Shown: positions 1 to 13,300, counted from the stretch's first letter. The stretch is 64,000 nt of DNA from Nemopilema nomurai (GCA_003864495.1 ML133448.1:90422-154421), one strand, 5' to 3'. Notes: generated by a model not told the origin, from the sequence alone. Numbers and translations are program-made.

Positions 1-3000
1 TTAAAATCAGGATATGGAAAATTAAATAAGGGACAAATTACACCTGGGACATCCGATAGAGGCCCATTAGCCAAACGCATCATCAAAGTCAACGAAACTC
101 GAACCATTCTGCAAAGCAAGCCATGCCATTCTCAAACCACCGTAAACTTTCCACTTGCACACAATGTTACTCCTAGCGATACTAATTTTTGGGGCCCATC
201 CTGTCTGAATTCTTTAAAGCGTATCGCTCGTATTTGTATATAATTGTATCTGTGTTTATTGTATTTGTTGGCGAGTTCATGGTTAATGTGCTTGTGTCCG
301 TTTGAATTAACTTGAAATAAACGGCCCTCAGAGCGTGACGGCCAATCGCGTCTGTTCCTCTTGTTACAAAAGTGGTTCAAAACTGCTTACTAAATTTTCA
401 ATACATAACACTGCCTTTCCGGCCTGTACTCTAACGGTAAGAAGAAGATAATCAATTTGCATTTGCTCACTATAACCATCAAAACATTTATTTCCTGTGC
501 AATTCGTTGGGTGTGCCCCTCTTACCCCTTCTGTTGCGCGATTTCCATTACCCTGACTGTGCATGTAAGTTTATCAATGTATAAAACTTGTTTTTGAGGC
601 TTCCGTCCAACCATAGTTGTGTGTATTGTATCGCTTTTCCCTATACTTAATGTCATAAATTAAAGTCTTGGTTGATCCGTAATTCCAGCTTTCCTGAATT
701 CGTGCACCCCACGAATGTTTCAAGTTCTCGGAAAAGGTTGAAACTACTTGTACAAAGGTAGTCTGGATGCTCTTGTGTGGTGAAAAAGAGGCACTGTTTC
801 TCTAAAAGTGACCTCTTCCTGTATGCGCATGCGATTACTTACAACTAAAATTGAGCCTCGCTAATACTTTCAGCCAGTTCTCCAAATCGTTGGTAATTTC
901 TTTCTCCAAATCAAATCATTTATTTCGACCTAATTCAGAGCATTAGACTGTCAACAAACTCTTTGCAGATCTACCTGCAGGCAATAAAGTGATTCAAACA
1001 TCTAGACGCTCAATAAAGAAAATCACCTGTCTGCTAAACTCTGGCAAGGATCTGTTTAGGTTTAATGTCTTCTGACTTTCTGCGAGAGGTTTCTAAAACA
1101 GTAAGATTCCTGGGGAGTTTCAGATAAAACATTAGGATTTCCACAAAAGGTGTACGAGGTTTTCTTAGAGTGATTTGCCCCTCGACTTTTTGGAGTTGAT
1201 TAAAGGGAAAAGAGATAAACGAATGCTTGCCTAAAGCAAGGTGATTGACTCAGGATCAGTAGATAAATGTCTTTGAGACGCTTTTAAGGAGCGAAATGGC
1301 CATCCAGGGCAATGTTCTGTGTGTTCTTTGGAAAATTCATTAGGCTGAAAATCTGGGATATATTTTGAAGAATCGTGCCGCAAAGAAGAAACAATTCCAA
1401 ATAAAACTGTGTCCAGGATAACAGGCCTAAGTTTGCAGTTACAAGCAAGCCATTTGATGTTTAGATTTCTGTATGCAAATTTCTTGAAAAGTTGCATACG
1501 AATGTTTTCCAGGCCTTCAAAATGGCATGGAAAAGCAGAATAATGTTTCAACATGCTAGAAGTATTTTGTCGTCCGACACCCCTGAATAGCTAGCTGTTT
1601 ACCAACGTGCTCCTAGATGAGAATATATTGATTTGCGTCAATACTTCGTGCTGCCAAAATATATTTGGTCCTGAAGATCAGAGTATTGGCCTCATCAAAT
1701 TTTAGTGCGCAGGGCGCTTATGATTCGCTGTAAAATAAAACAGGCTCTGAATGTAAGGCAATAAAATGTAGTCTTGTTGAGTAAATTGCCTGAAGTTTCA
1801 ATAAAGTTTCACGAAAGACTAGAAATCCAAATTTCTGAGTTTCGATGGTGAACCCACGAGTGACATAGTAAGATGCTAAGGACGCGTTTTTCCATTTTTA
1901 AGAATCGCGTCTCTACCCAACAAAACGTGTTTAGTCAAAGGCAGTATGAAATGTAAAGAGTATATTCCCACGAGCATAAGGACTAAAACTCTGGCAAGAA
2001 GAAAGTAGCCTGGTCGTAATTGCATAAACACGCAATGACCAAATCTTTTCACTTGGGTTCTTCTAAAAGAAGGTGTCAAATTACCGCCGTCAAGTGCCCC
2101 TTTCTTACACCCTTTTCTATTTGTTCTAGAGACGAATTGGGTGGCAAGAAGAGCACCCCGGGGTGAATCAGCCAGCGCGCAGCAATCCCCCCCTGCCTTT
2201 TCTTGTAGCAGGCAACTCAGTAGAGCTATCGCTCTCTTAATCAAAACACCTACACTTGACTTATTCTTGACAAACAACTGAGGTTTCTGTCGAACAGAAT
2301 GCATAAACACATTTTGAGGAGTCTTTCAATTCACACAGCCTACAAAACTTCCATTACAAACTGTTTTTTTATTTCATTTAAGACAATCAGTCCAAATTTC
2401 TAAATATAAGATAATTTAAGATCGAGAGAAGAATGAGATCTGCTAAAACTTGATTTTGAATGTGCAATAATTTCTTTGGGTTTTAAAGCATGAATGGCCC
2501 AATAACCTGGATATTTTCAACTTCTACTGTTTTCGGTTTGTAAGAGTGCACTAAGTTTAGACTTAAAGTCGCCAGTGGATTTAGAGACCCAGGGTAAAGA
2601 TTTGCTTTTTCTAAATTCTCTCGGTTTACACGCTAACTTTTCCCAAATGAAGTAGTACCGATTCGGCAACATTTCCCTTACACAATCGTGGAAGCAGTAA
2701 GAGTCAATTTGAAAACTCAGGTTCCCATGAATAAAACGCTTTGAGTCTTGAAATTTTTTGGAACTGAGCAGTTCTGGCCCGTATATTCATTTGAGCGATG
2801 AAAAGATAATTCGTCGGTAGAGGCTATTGAAGGTCTGAAAATTTAGACCAAGTAGTTTACTATGCTTTGTGGAAGTTGTATAGGACATGCTTCAGGCAAA
2901 ACATAGGTCAAACATTTGGTTCTTCAAAACATGTTTTTGCCCATATTAGGCTCCCATATTCCTCCATAAGACTTTAAATATTAACACGCCTTTTCCAAAG

Positions 3001-3949
3001 TGTGAAATTTCCGATTTGCTTTTCGTTATTAAATTTAGCTTCTTCGTCGCATTCAGCAATGAGGCTTTGAGAATACATTGCAGACTATCTAGGGGCAAGG
3101 ATGGTTGCAAGGACTTGTTTATATTAATGGATTTTAAGCTACTGCATGCCATTCACCAGTGCCTATTGGGCTTGCATCAGAAATATCACGACTGTTTTCA
3201 TTTTAGGCCGGATATGTCGCATACACCAATCAAATTTTGCGGTTTCCACAGTCACCAAGAGCTCGCATGAATACGGAGATTATCGCTTCCATAACAAAAG
3301 GATTTATTTTCCTATTGTTATTCTGTCAAACTCGTCAAACCCACGTTGGTCGCAATAGCCATATACGGATGATAGATTTGAGTAATGTCACATTTTTGCA
3401 TTGGATCTCTTGGTCATATTGTGAATGCTGGTGGCTATAGATGTTATGAAAATCCGTGGATTTTCTTCGACGAAGCCAGTGCCAAAAGAAGAATGAGGTA
3501 GTACGCGAAGTGGGTGTCAACTGGTGCACAAAGCGGTTCAAATAAGGTAGGCCATGGCACTTTGCAGCAAGCTTCGCCGATGACGGAAATTTCAAAGTGC
3601 TACATCAGTGCCGATCATTGGTTCCTTGTTGCAAATGCAAATTGGCCGTGGCAGTGTTTAGGCCCACCACATTAGGCCCACCACATTAGGCCCGTCTGCA
3701 AGAAAGAATCAGCACTTTGTCCACAACTGCTGCTATGAAATACGTGGATTGTTGGTGTATTGCTAATTTACCTTTATGAGCGCTTTCTGTGCTCTTGAGG
3801 CCGAATATTTCATAACTTACAGACCTCCATTCCTATATCATACTGACTCCACCAGGCCATCAAATGCTTCCTAGCAGAACCTACTGTCTTCGGACCTTCG
3901 TTCAGTAGGATCCAACGAAATAATTGCTCATTATCTCTAGGTAGGTATC
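1..3949. other. Upstream non-coding region, no gene recognised
   Basis: Short open frames occur on both strands, but none has a recognisable domain, codon pattern or convincing splice context. The only local structure I see is a short direct repeat at 3655-3692, two and a half copies of a 15-bp unit containing AGGCCCACCACATT. The last bases before 3950 read as a pyrimidine-rich tract ending in TAG, so the ATF7IP-like start codon probably lies just inside an exon whose 5'UTR partner is further upstream and not identifiable by eye. Confidence 0.4.
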
Positions 3950-6900
3950 ATGGAAAGCAATGGACCAGAACCAAAAAGGATTAAAATAGGGGATGACAAG
4001 GCCATCGGTGAGATGATTTTCGGCGTTTGTAGCAGTATGCAAATATCGTATGTCTGATTATCTTCAACTGAATTGTTTGTGAGTTTTCATTAACAAGATT
4101 ATCTACAAAGTTTGCTTTTGTTTAATAATGATACAACATGCCGTTTCACGTCAAATTCTCTCATTATGAAGAAACGTGTGGTTAAATGATTTCTGATTTT
4201 CATTTCTTATACTAGTTATTTTTAGATTTTTATCCTTTCTGTTGTTCCGTGTTTTTTTGTGATGTATCAAATCCTTTAATTTTGATTTATTTATTGATTG
4301 CACAACAAAGCTCTGCTTGAACCAATTTTCAAAATGTGACCATTCAACATTTTTTAACTGGCTCAATCATAGCTCATCAGAAGTATGCAAAAATGTATCT
4401 GTCTTTATACAGATTCTGTTATCATTTGCGATTCACTCACAACTCAAGGCTTCTTATTTCAGTGCACCATTTGGCTTAGAATAATGGTTTTGGTATAGAG
4501 GTTACCTTGCTTTTTTCTGCTAGTTGCCTTTTATCATTTTTACTCAAACTATTACAGTTTTGCAACATGTTGATTTTATATTGCATAGTTATTTTGGAAG
4601 GCATAAAAGAACATGAAGTTGTAGAGGAACAAAATACTGCCGAGGAATGTGGGAAGGAAACAGAACTGTCTGTAGAAAGAAGTGAAGACAAGAAAAAATT
4701 GGAAGTTAGTAGTGGCTCTTCTTTGGCAACTGAAAATCCTGACAGAAATGTTAGTGCTTCATTGGCACTTCTTTCTGAAGTCAATTCATCACTAGAAGAA
4801 GTGACAAATGAAAGTCAAGTGCAGTTTGATGCAAAGGCCACAGAAAAGAAGACATCCTCTACAGTGGGAAAACCAGACTTTCGTAGCACCATGCACAATG
4901 GGTCTGGACAGAAACTAGAGAGCATAATTGATAGACTTTGCTCGGATCGTTCAGTGACATCTGTAGCTGATAATATGGAAGAACCATTGCTATGCAAAGC
5001 AGATGCCTCAACCCAAACATTTCCAGATTTTGTCAAGGTTAGTGAGGATTTGATTTCTGTTTTCCATATCAGCTTTCTCTTTTATTTTGTTATTGATTGT
5101 GGCCACCAAAGTTATTTGCACATATACATACATATGCAAACTATCTAACATACATATACTCAAACTCAACACATTAACTAACCTTCTTACACTCTAGCTT
5201 ACTTTAAAAAATCATAGAATACAGCAAACATAATATATAAATATGATTGTGACTGTAATGGTAATTACAGTGATGATTACAATTGTGTAGAGCTAGAAAG
5301 CAGTACTAGGATTAGAGGCATGATTAGATGGTTATTGTCGATCAATAGCAATGAAGCAAACACAATATTGTACCAGATTCATAAAAATGGCTTACACCAT
5401 GGTTTACACCTGAAATTAAGAAAAGAAGTGTTAAAATTCAAATGAGAGAAAAAATTCCAACATCTCAAATTGATAGCAAAAAGGATCTTGAAATGCTGAG
5501 ATATGAATAGTACACCAATAGTATACATCAAACTTTTCTCAGAATCTGCAAGATTTTACAGCCAGCCCACTCAAATAAGCCAAATAAGTATCCACTTTAG
5601 AAGTCTTCAAAAAGTCTGTTTGCTAGGATTTGTCCAGAGGCTTCAATTACACAGAGCATCTTAGGTTGCAGGCAGTGATTAGATGTTTTGGTAAAGACAC
5701 ACCAGCCATAGGTCAAAACATAATAATATCAACAGAGATAGACACATAGATCAATTTGTTAACTGTTTAAATTTTAATGAATTAAACTCATAAAGAGGCT
5801 ACACACTTGGCATTTTCACTGGTTTCCTATACACAGTTTTATTGCACACAAAATGCAAAGGACTTGCTTGTTGTTAGATAGCTGAAGTTTTGCAATTTTA
5901 TTTCAAGTAAACAGTTGAGAAAGCAGTGCGGTCCATGTTCTAGACTGACCTGTCAATGTGCTACAAATCAGGTTTATCATGGTGCAACATTAAGACTTTA
6001 GCGTAGCCAGGGGTAGGGGTAGGGGGAGCATAGTGTCTCTGAGAAAAGTGCAAATTTACAAATAATATTTACCTACAGTATGGGGTACGACAAAAAATCA
6101 ATAAGATAAATATATAATATGATATATCATGAAGTATTAGGAAAGGACAACAACATGTTTTTTGAAAATCTTCTGTCATGTTTCCATAAGATTACCATGG
6201 ACAATTAACAAAAGGCTCTGTGGCCTTTTATGATAGAGTATTGGAGGTAAGAATAGGGTTTTTGTAATTTCAAAAGTCCAGGGCACTTTCCAGCATTCTA
6301 AAGGGCATGGTCTTAAAACTTTTCTTGGGGGGAAGAGCCCAGAACCCCCTCCTATTTCCCTTATTTGCCCAACCCCCAATCTTCTAACTCTGCTTACCAC
6401 CCTGATAAGCACACAGTGTTGATTAGAAATGAAACTTCACATTTGTCAACTACAAAAAACTTGAAGGTGTCTGTTCTTTTGTTCTTTTTTGCATGTTAAA
6501 ATTAGTATTGTATATTAAGATTTAAACATTTCATTTTTTTGTCCTCATGCATCTTAAAAACAAACTTTGGCCCTTGATTTATAAAGGTTGCAGACCCCTG
6601 GTCTAGGAAATCAGGCTACCACTCTCAATGGTGAATTATTTATGCATTTGAGACATTTTGTGAAGTGGGTGAGAAGTGTTAGCCAGGATTTGGTATTCAG
6701 TAGTACTAAATTGTTCTTGGGTAGAAAAAGCTATGTTTGATTGAACCAGAGCTATTTCAGTCTCTCATTTATCCTGAACACCCAAATGTGACCTTGTTTG
6801 AGATCTATAAAACCTTAAACATGCCAAAACCATTTTTGGCACTTATAGTTCTTAAAGATCAGCTTCCATTCATCTATTGAATCTTCTATCTTCAGCATCT

Positions 6901-9900
6901 GCCTGAAATGTGCTACAGTTGAGTTTACTTTGAAACTCTACTTTTAACCATTCAGCCTATATACTTTCATTCACATTTTCAACATACTAAAGAGCTAGCT
7001 TTGAACTAAGGATGTTATTGAAAACAGGAGATGAGGAACACACCATTAATACAGCAAGAACTCCTTTTGTACCTGGATGAAGCTTCCTTTCCCTTTTAAA
7101 CATTTGCCTTGCTAAAATATCTTGCTTCACTAAAACAGGTGCTAGGTGAAATGCTAATTTTACTGGTTTGTTAAGCCCAATCTCCACTAGGTGGAAAATT
7201 GTCGCGCCGCGAAAAGTTGGATGACTTTCTACTTTTCGCTAGTCGGCATTTTCCGCCGCGACAATTTCAATTGGCCAATTAGATCGCAGGGAATTTTTCC
7301 GCCTCCTTATTTTCCGCCTCCATATTTTCCGCCTCCATATTTTCCGCCTCCATATTTTCCGCCTCCATATTTTCCGCCTAGTGGAGATTGGGCTTTAGTC
7401 AGCCATGTGCATTTTGTCTAGACAGATTTAATTGTAGGCGAACTTCTGTCAAACTCTGTACTGAAACTGGATTTCATTAAATTTTTATTAAAAATAATGT
7501 TAATTTTGTTTATACCTCACGTCAATGGAGATTGTAATCAAATCTAATTCATGCACAATATCTATCCCACTTTGCAAGTGACAAAGTTTATAGTTGGAAC
7601 GTTGCCAAATGAGATGGACATCGTCACAGGAATTAAGAAAATTAGATTATCAAACAATTTAACTCAAATTGATGACAGAGGGCTTTTTTACATCAAATAT
7701 TGTCCATCAAAATATGATTTCTATTTGGTGTTTTGCGTGCATATCTATAATTATGTAATAAGAGCGGCTTTTTCATTCAGGTGAGAAATAAAGGGTTATA
7801 AGTTGAAGCTTTCCAGATTTTGTTCCTCCGCAGCTGGTGATGTTAAGTTCGTAGCTTCCAAAGCTAAGGTTTGCCCATTAAAACGTAAGAGCATTCCCCG
7901 CCTTGAATTAATTGGAGCAGGTCTGATGGCAAAATTGGTTCACTCGGTTCGAACTATATATATGAAGAGGAATTAGGGGCACCCATCAGCACGTATTATT
8001 GGGTAGATTCAGTCGCCACGTCGTGTTGGATTGTCAATGAAAAGCCTTGGAAACAATTTGTAAGGAATTGGGTTGACCAAATACATACTCTTTCTGCTAA
8101 GGAAGATTGGAAATATTGCCTTGGTTCCTTAAATCCAGCAGACATTCCCTCTCGTGGGAAATACGGTCCTAACTTCTCAGGTAACGTCCTATGGTTTGAA
8201 GGGCCAAAATTTCTTCTATAGGCCATACGATTACAACCCAATGCGGACTTTACCCTTAAACTTATATCAAGCCTCCTTCGAAAGTTTTGAAAGATGTTTT
8301 GTTCATCATTTCCTTTATTTCCAGTCGGTGGCTTATTGTGTTACTGAACAGCTTGCAATTTACGTCTGAATTATATCAAGGAACATCGATGAATTGTTAC
8401 CTGCTTAAAGCCATCTACGGAATGTCACCCTCGAATAGACATTCATTATGCAGAAAAAAACCCAAACCAGTTCTGATAAACAATTTATCTCCTTTGAATA
8501 ACAGTTTGTCTAGAACGCCTTGAAAACGAAACAGAAGGAGAGGTTGCCTTTGTTCTTCAAGGCATTCCCTTACTGAGGTCCCCGGTTAGCTTTCTTAAGC
8601 AGTCATTGATTTGTATGCCATCTGTTCATGCAACTAGATCGTGAAAAGTCTGGTGATCCGCAGAATGAAGCAACTGGAGCAGTCACTAATTCTCGACGCC
8701 GTCGCTGACAGCGTCCTGAACGGCAAGCTGATTGAGCTGCAAAAAGAAAACAGAGACTTGCGAAGAAACGCCAGGCGACTGCAGGACAAGTTGGACGCGG
8801 TCATCCACTCTCTGAAGGCGGTAAGATCAGAATCACCTGTAATGGTCCTTCTTGTAAATTGTACTGGCAGTTTTTCAGCCAACTAATTCATTTGAGTCTG
8901 AATCGACAATAAAAACCCACACCTTTCAATCTAATTTTTTAACAAGTGCTTTGTGGTACAAAACTTCAAAATGGCTAGAAAAAGCGGAACTAGTTTTCGC
9001 ATACTTAAAAGTACTTTTTGCAGATTGGTCAATTATAACCAATCACGCGTTCTGCTTATCACCCTCTAGTGTTTTCGATCCGCATCTGGCTATTTATTCG
9101 GTCAGTTTTTGGTTATCTTCCGACGTTTGCATACTCTGAGGAGTGTCGGACGAAAAAAGTATTTTAAGTATGCAAAAACTAGTTCCGCTTTTTCTAGCCA
9201 TTGTGAAATCTAATTCTTATTAATCTGCTTTGTGTAATGATGGCAGTTTGCCCTTTGTAAAGAAATATGGACTAGCTATCCTTTCTGCGGCCGCTTCTCA
9301 CAGAATGATCTCAGTAGTTTTAGGAAATAATTATTTACATACAACCATGGTGTTTGCAGTGTTTGGCAAGATAAGCAGTGCGCTTTGACTTTCTCAGCAA
9401 TGTATTCTTTGATTCGGGCGATTTTATCTTAGCCTTTGGCAAAAATGCACCATAGAATTAGAATCTTCATGTTGAAATAAGTCTGTGCCGAAAATTTCAA
9501 TATGTGTGGGCCTTCAAGCTGCGAATTTCAATGGACTTTGCTGCTGCAGTAAAAGAAGTTCTTATTGCGGTTAAATCAAAAGAAAAATCTAAATATTAAA
9601 AACAAAGAAACTCGCGACCGAAGTGTCCAAAAAACATGAATTGTTCAGTATAATCTAAGTTAAAGATGAAGATTACAATTCGGATGTTCATTTTTGAGAA
9701 AAAGTCGTAGATAAAAAATCGATTACACCAACCCGAATTGATGCCTCTCTGCTCATTTTAGATATGCGCGTCTTTTGTTTTTGTATAGGATGACAACATC
9801 ACTTCGTCGAGAATAAGAGAGGCTCTTGATAGTATCAATATGCCGCCGTTGCCCGTAGAAACTGGGGGGATTTCACCAATCCGTCGACAATCTGCAGTGG

Positions 9901-11023
9901 TGAGCCCCTACCACGTGCAAAAGGCGACGGGAGAAGGCAGCTTCGAAGGCATCGGACATAGAGACGCTACCGTAAGGCCGAGGGGAGAGGTTGTGGAAGT
10001 TTCACGGCCGTCATCGAAAAACTCATCCAACTTGAATATCGTTTTGAACGAGCACGCCAAGAGTTCTGCCTCTTTTGCAAGTCAAGGTAGCGCAGGGACG
10101 AGGCATGGTCCCCAGGTTAAGTATGTTCCTCAGAGACTCAGTATTGGGTCATCGGCTCCTTCGCAGCAGTTTATTCATTTAGGACAAAATGGAGTTGTCG
10201 TGCAGAAAGTTGGAAGCCAAAGGCCACGTGCGCCCGGAATGGAGTTCATCGCTAGGCCCGGCGGCGGACAAGTCATTTACACCACCCAACCAGTGCAGGT
10301 AACTGGTCCAAGGATGTCCACCATCCCCCGCAGCCACAGCAGACGGGACAGCACTCTAATCAGCGCCCCATCCTGTCGCCGAGCGGCATGGGTACGAGGC
10401 TGTCGCAGCCTGGCCCACTTTCGCGCCCCGGTGCTAATCTCATTCGCATGCAAGGCTCCAGTGCACAGACAGTGCATTATATCCCGCAAAACGTGATCCC
10501 TGGCTTCATGTCGCACACCATGCCACCGAGCGGCCACCGAATGGCCTCCCAAGTACCCCCGTCCGAGATGAGGCCCCAGATGCCCCCGGGCGTACCCCAG
10601 CATGGCATTGTTCACGGGGAGTACCGAGCTCGACCGGGTGTTGCTCCCTCGCAGTTGCCTCCGCCACCGTACCAAATGACGAGAGTCCAAGTCGAAGCAC
10701 CGGTTCCACCAAAGTTGCAGGTGAATATAACTGTGTCAGGAAATGGAATTGTTTTGTCTTGGGACTTCGAAACCGAGCCGCCTGTCAATATACCGGCTAT
10801 TGATTGTTACCACTTGTTTGCGTCGCAAGATAGCCCCAACCCTCCAACGGTCAAGGCGGAGTGGAAGAAAATCGGAGTTGTGAAGGCGCTTCCGTTGCCA
10901 ATGGCATGCACTCTGACGCAGTTTGTGTCGGGGAACTCTTACCATTTTGCAGTTCTGCCGGTTGATTCTAATGGAAGGGAAGGTCAGATGAGCAACCCAT
11001 GTACCGTTCGCTTAAATAATTAA
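3950..11023 (+). CDS. ATF7IP: ATF7IP/MCAF-like chromatin cofactor, four coding exons
   Basis: Seen: coding exons 3950-4007, 4601-5037, 8638-8820 and 9789-11023, each with AG/GT borders and matching phases (1, 0, 0). The predicted product is about 637 aa once one lost base is allowed for. Exon 1 begins MESNGPEPKRIKIG, with a short basic nuclear-localisation-like patch. Exon 2 is acidic and Ser/Thr-rich. Exon 3 (61 aa) is a charged coiled coil (LIELQKENRDLRRNARRL). Exon 4 has a Pro/Ser/Gln-rich linker and then a C-terminal fibronectin-III domain (about residues 534-637) with WKKIG, KALPLPMACTLTQFVSG and YHFAV motifs that match the ATF7IP family closely. Known for the family: nuclear partner of the H3K9 methyltransferase SETDB1, and the FN3 domain binds MBD1-type partners. 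Odd: exon 4 needs one extra C in the C5 run at 10325-10329 to join its two frames. Intron 3 (5038-8637) carries transposon debris. The product is short compared with the vertebrate protein, so 5' or middle exons may be missing. Confidence 0.85.
5038..7170. other. Long intron 3 of ATF7IP-like gene, 5' part
   Basis: AT-rich intronic DNA following the donor at 5038. A G-rich stretch lies at about 6008-6030. I see no exon-like open frame with splice sites on the + strand here and no recognisable element. Confidence 0.4.
7174..7394. mobile_element. Harbinger-type MITE with internal 15-bp minisatellite
   Basis: Seen: terminal inverted repeats of about 26 bp, starting AGCCCAATCTCCACTAGG at 7174 and ending in its near-perfect reverse complement at 7394. 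The element is flanked on both sides by TTA (7171-7173 and 7395-7397). The inner flanks of the arms are also inverted (GTCGCG / CGCGAC). Between about 7305 and 7378 there are five tandem 15-bp units of ATTTTCCGCCTCCAT, next to the right arm. A 3-bp TWA target duplication is the hallmark of PIF/Harbinger elements; the superfamily assignment is inferred from that because no transposase is present. It lies inside intron 3 of the ATF7IP-like gene. Confidence 0.8.
7797..8221 (+). pseudogene. BEL/Pao retrotransposon RNase H fragment
   Basis: Seen: two joined frames read a BEL/Pao-style RNase H region. The first (from about 7797) contains FVASKAKV, PLKRKSIPRLELIGAG. After a 1-nt frame break near 7973 the second contains YYWVDS, CWIVNEKPWKQFV, and LNPADIPSRG, ending at a stop at 8219-8221. 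The PRLEL and NPADxPSRG motifs are signatures of Pao-type polyproteins. No gag, protease, integrase or LTR is visible next to it, so this is a short dead remnant in intron 3 of the ATF7IP-like gene, in the same orientation as the gene. Confidence 0.75.
8966..9206. mobile_element. Foldback element with 45-bp inverted arms
   Basis: The arms at 8966-9012 and 9158-9206 are near-perfect reverse complements (AATGGCTAGAAAAAGCGGAA / TTCCGCTTTTTCTAGCCATT), separated by about 145 bp. There is no coding capacity and no clear target-site duplication, so the superfamily is undetermined. The element sits in the intron between the coiled-coil exon and the last exon of the ATF7IP-like gene. Confidence 0.65.
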
Positions 11024-12480
11024 AGGTCAATAACGTCTTTTGGTTGCAATAATCCTGGCAGCAGTGACTATCTAAACTCAAAAAATTATGGTAATTATTC
11101 CAGGATTTATTTGCTTAAAATGTAAAATGATGGTTTCTTCTTTTGAAATGATAAACAAGTTGACCATGATTATCAGAAAACAAAAAGTGTCTTATATTTT
11201 TCGACGTGATGTGAATATTTTTAAATCTATTACACAGCCAAATTTTATGTTAGCCATCGTGCAAACTTTCTAATGTTTGTATTATTGTTATTTTAGACTT
11301 CAAGTGTAAAAAGGTTTCTAATTGTTGTCTTCGTAAAGTTTGCTTAATATATCGAGTAAATCGACTCTGTCAGTGTATGATAATTAAATTTGATGTCATT
11401 CAGAGTGTTTGGGCTTCTTATAATCAATTAAACTAGTAACAGTTGATTTGCTTAAGTTAGATCGCAAAACTAATCATACCAGAGTTAGTTAGTTATTAAC
11501 CAGGACAATTTGCTATCTTGCACAATTACGGTGCCTTATTTTCAGACAATTTCTTATTTTGTTTCCATATTGACCAAGCGTCCCAAGCGTCCATCAACCA
11601 CATCAATGATTGTAGCTTCAAAGAGCGCAATAGCTCTCCAGATTGTATGGCACCAGGCCCTTAAAAGTGGTATAAATCGAAATACCCGACCAAAACCCCC
11701 TTGCCTGTCGTTATTTGTGACCTACAACAACCTTTTGTCTAAGTAGCTTTTGTCGAAATGCAAATTGACATTAAAGTAGCTACTGCCATTTAAGATGCCT
11801 GTCTCTTTCCTGTCAGTCGTTGGACATTTTGCTGAATGCCAGTCATTCGGTGTAATCATTCTTCATCTAGACATCGCGATGAACAATCTTCACAGAAAGT
11901 GGATCTGGATCGTCCTAAATCTTTACTTTGTCTCGGCTTTTCGGGTTGCCCTCGTCCTCTGTGGTTTTAGCACTTGCAGCATTTTGGCTAGGGTGTATTA
12001 GACTGATGTTTTAGGAAAAACGATCATACAAGTATCAAACGGCGAATAGATACTGTTGCCTGGTGTTCGCCAAGTCAAACGGTCGCGTGCGTTTTTATCG
12101 CAAGCGTGCGCAGTTCTACCTATACCCTGCATCCAACTCACTTTTGGCAGATGACAGGCGACTTCACCGTTTGCATGATTAAATACTTTAGAAAGAAGCC
12201 ATCGGAAGTTTAAACAAGGCCATCTGGAGAAAAGACGAGAAAGCAATTCAAGTATACAAAAATCTTATGTTTCCATAACTTAATGTTGTTCTGAGATTTC
12301 GTAATAAGAGCTATTTGTTCCTTGCTCCTCAATTAGGCCTAAAAAGTAATGTGGAGTTGTTTGATTGGTTGGTTATTTGGCCAGCCTACAGCTTCGAGCA
12401 TGAGAGAAAGAATTACTGATAGCTGCGTTTGAAATGGTCTGAGTTTCGAAACCGAATCTAAAGAAGTCGGTCTCTTTGTT
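11024..12480. other. 3' flank of ATF7IP-like gene, no further gene recognised
   Basis: AT-rich DNA after the stop codon at 11021-11023. No AATAAA hexamer is obvious close to the stop; an ATTAAA lies near 11384. The rest to about 12.5 kb shows no convincing exon or repeat. Confidence 0.35.
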
Positions 12481-12494
12481 CTGATAAAAACTGT

Positions 12495-12534
12495 CTGTGC
12501 AGTTCAATGGTGCAGTTCAATGGTGCAGTTCAAT
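12495..12534. repeat. Short tandem repeat, 13 bp x 3
   Basis: Three direct copies of TGCAGTTCAATGG occur immediately upstream of the inverted-repeat element that starts at 12622. Confidence 0.8.
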
Positions 12535-12621
12535 GGTCGATACGAGATCGAATCAATGAAAGGACCAAGGGATCATTTTGTGGTGTGGGCATTTCAGTAA
12601 ACGAAGAAGTCTCCAACCTGA

Positions 12622-13300
12622 AGCCCTGTTTGCACGATACCGGAATCACTTCATATTGGATTCGTTTCAGACCAGATAGGCCTTCCGTTTACACGACGAG
12701 TGGTTCCGCTCCGCTTTTGCGGAGTGTAATCACTCAGCCACGAAAGTGGTATGAAACCAATCCGATACGTATTGGATTGGGTAAAATGCTCGTGTAAACG
12801 CTCGTATCCGGATCCGCAACCTCAGTTACAATCCTTGTGGTCTCAACTCCAGGCTTGGAGCGGTTTTCAACAAATTATGGTTTGATGATTGAAGAAAACC
12901 AGATTGATGCTGATACAGTTTTCTTCACGACAGTGATTGGTCTTGCACACATTCTTCAGATAAGTAGCAACCTCATAGATCATTTTTCAAGATATTATTC
13001 ATCTTAAAGAAGACGAGGGCTGGAAAGAAAACTTTGATTGTCAACGATGAGTTTAAAACTAAGGAGAAAAGGTCTAAACACGACAACAACATTAAGATAT
13101 TGGGTGAAGCCTGAAAGATCATTGCTTACATGGGCGCGACTCAAATACCAACGCAGAGGCTCCGAAACAAGAGACTGTACCCCGCAGTGCGGAGCAACTA
13201 CTGTCGTGTAAACAGGAGCCCTATCTGGTATGAAACCAATCCGATACGACGGTGCAGCGAATCCGATATGAAATGAATCCGGCATCGTGTAAATGCAGCT
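12622..13300. mobile_element. Long-arm inverted-repeat element (679 bp), Harbinger-type ends
   Basis: Seen: the left end AGCCCTGTTTGCACGATACC and the right end (reverse complement AGCTGCATTTACACGATGCC) are related, and the similarity continues for about 100 bp into each arm. Both arms carry an inner GTTTACACGAC motif and a second inversion CCAATCCGATACG/CGTATCGGATTGG. TGA flanks both ends (12619-12621 and 13301-13303), consistent with a 3-bp target duplication. The interior has no recognisable protein. AGC...GCT ends plus a 3-bp duplication suggest a Harbinger-type non-autonomous element; TGA is not the usual TWA, so the assignment is tentative. Confidence 0.65.

Noticed and set aside
1876..2310. 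144-codon - strand frame
   Set aside because: No domain, unusual composition, no splice context; probably chance.
7930..7955. GGTTCGAAC resembling a tRNA B-box
   Set aside because: No A-box or cloverleaf around it; it lies in the BEL/Pao RNase H coding trace.
10290..10324. 35-bp GT..AG segment that could join the two frames of the ATF7IP-like last exon as an intron
   Set aside because: Too short for a spliceosomal intron and not phase-correct for the TIPPQPQQ reading; one missing C explains the data better.
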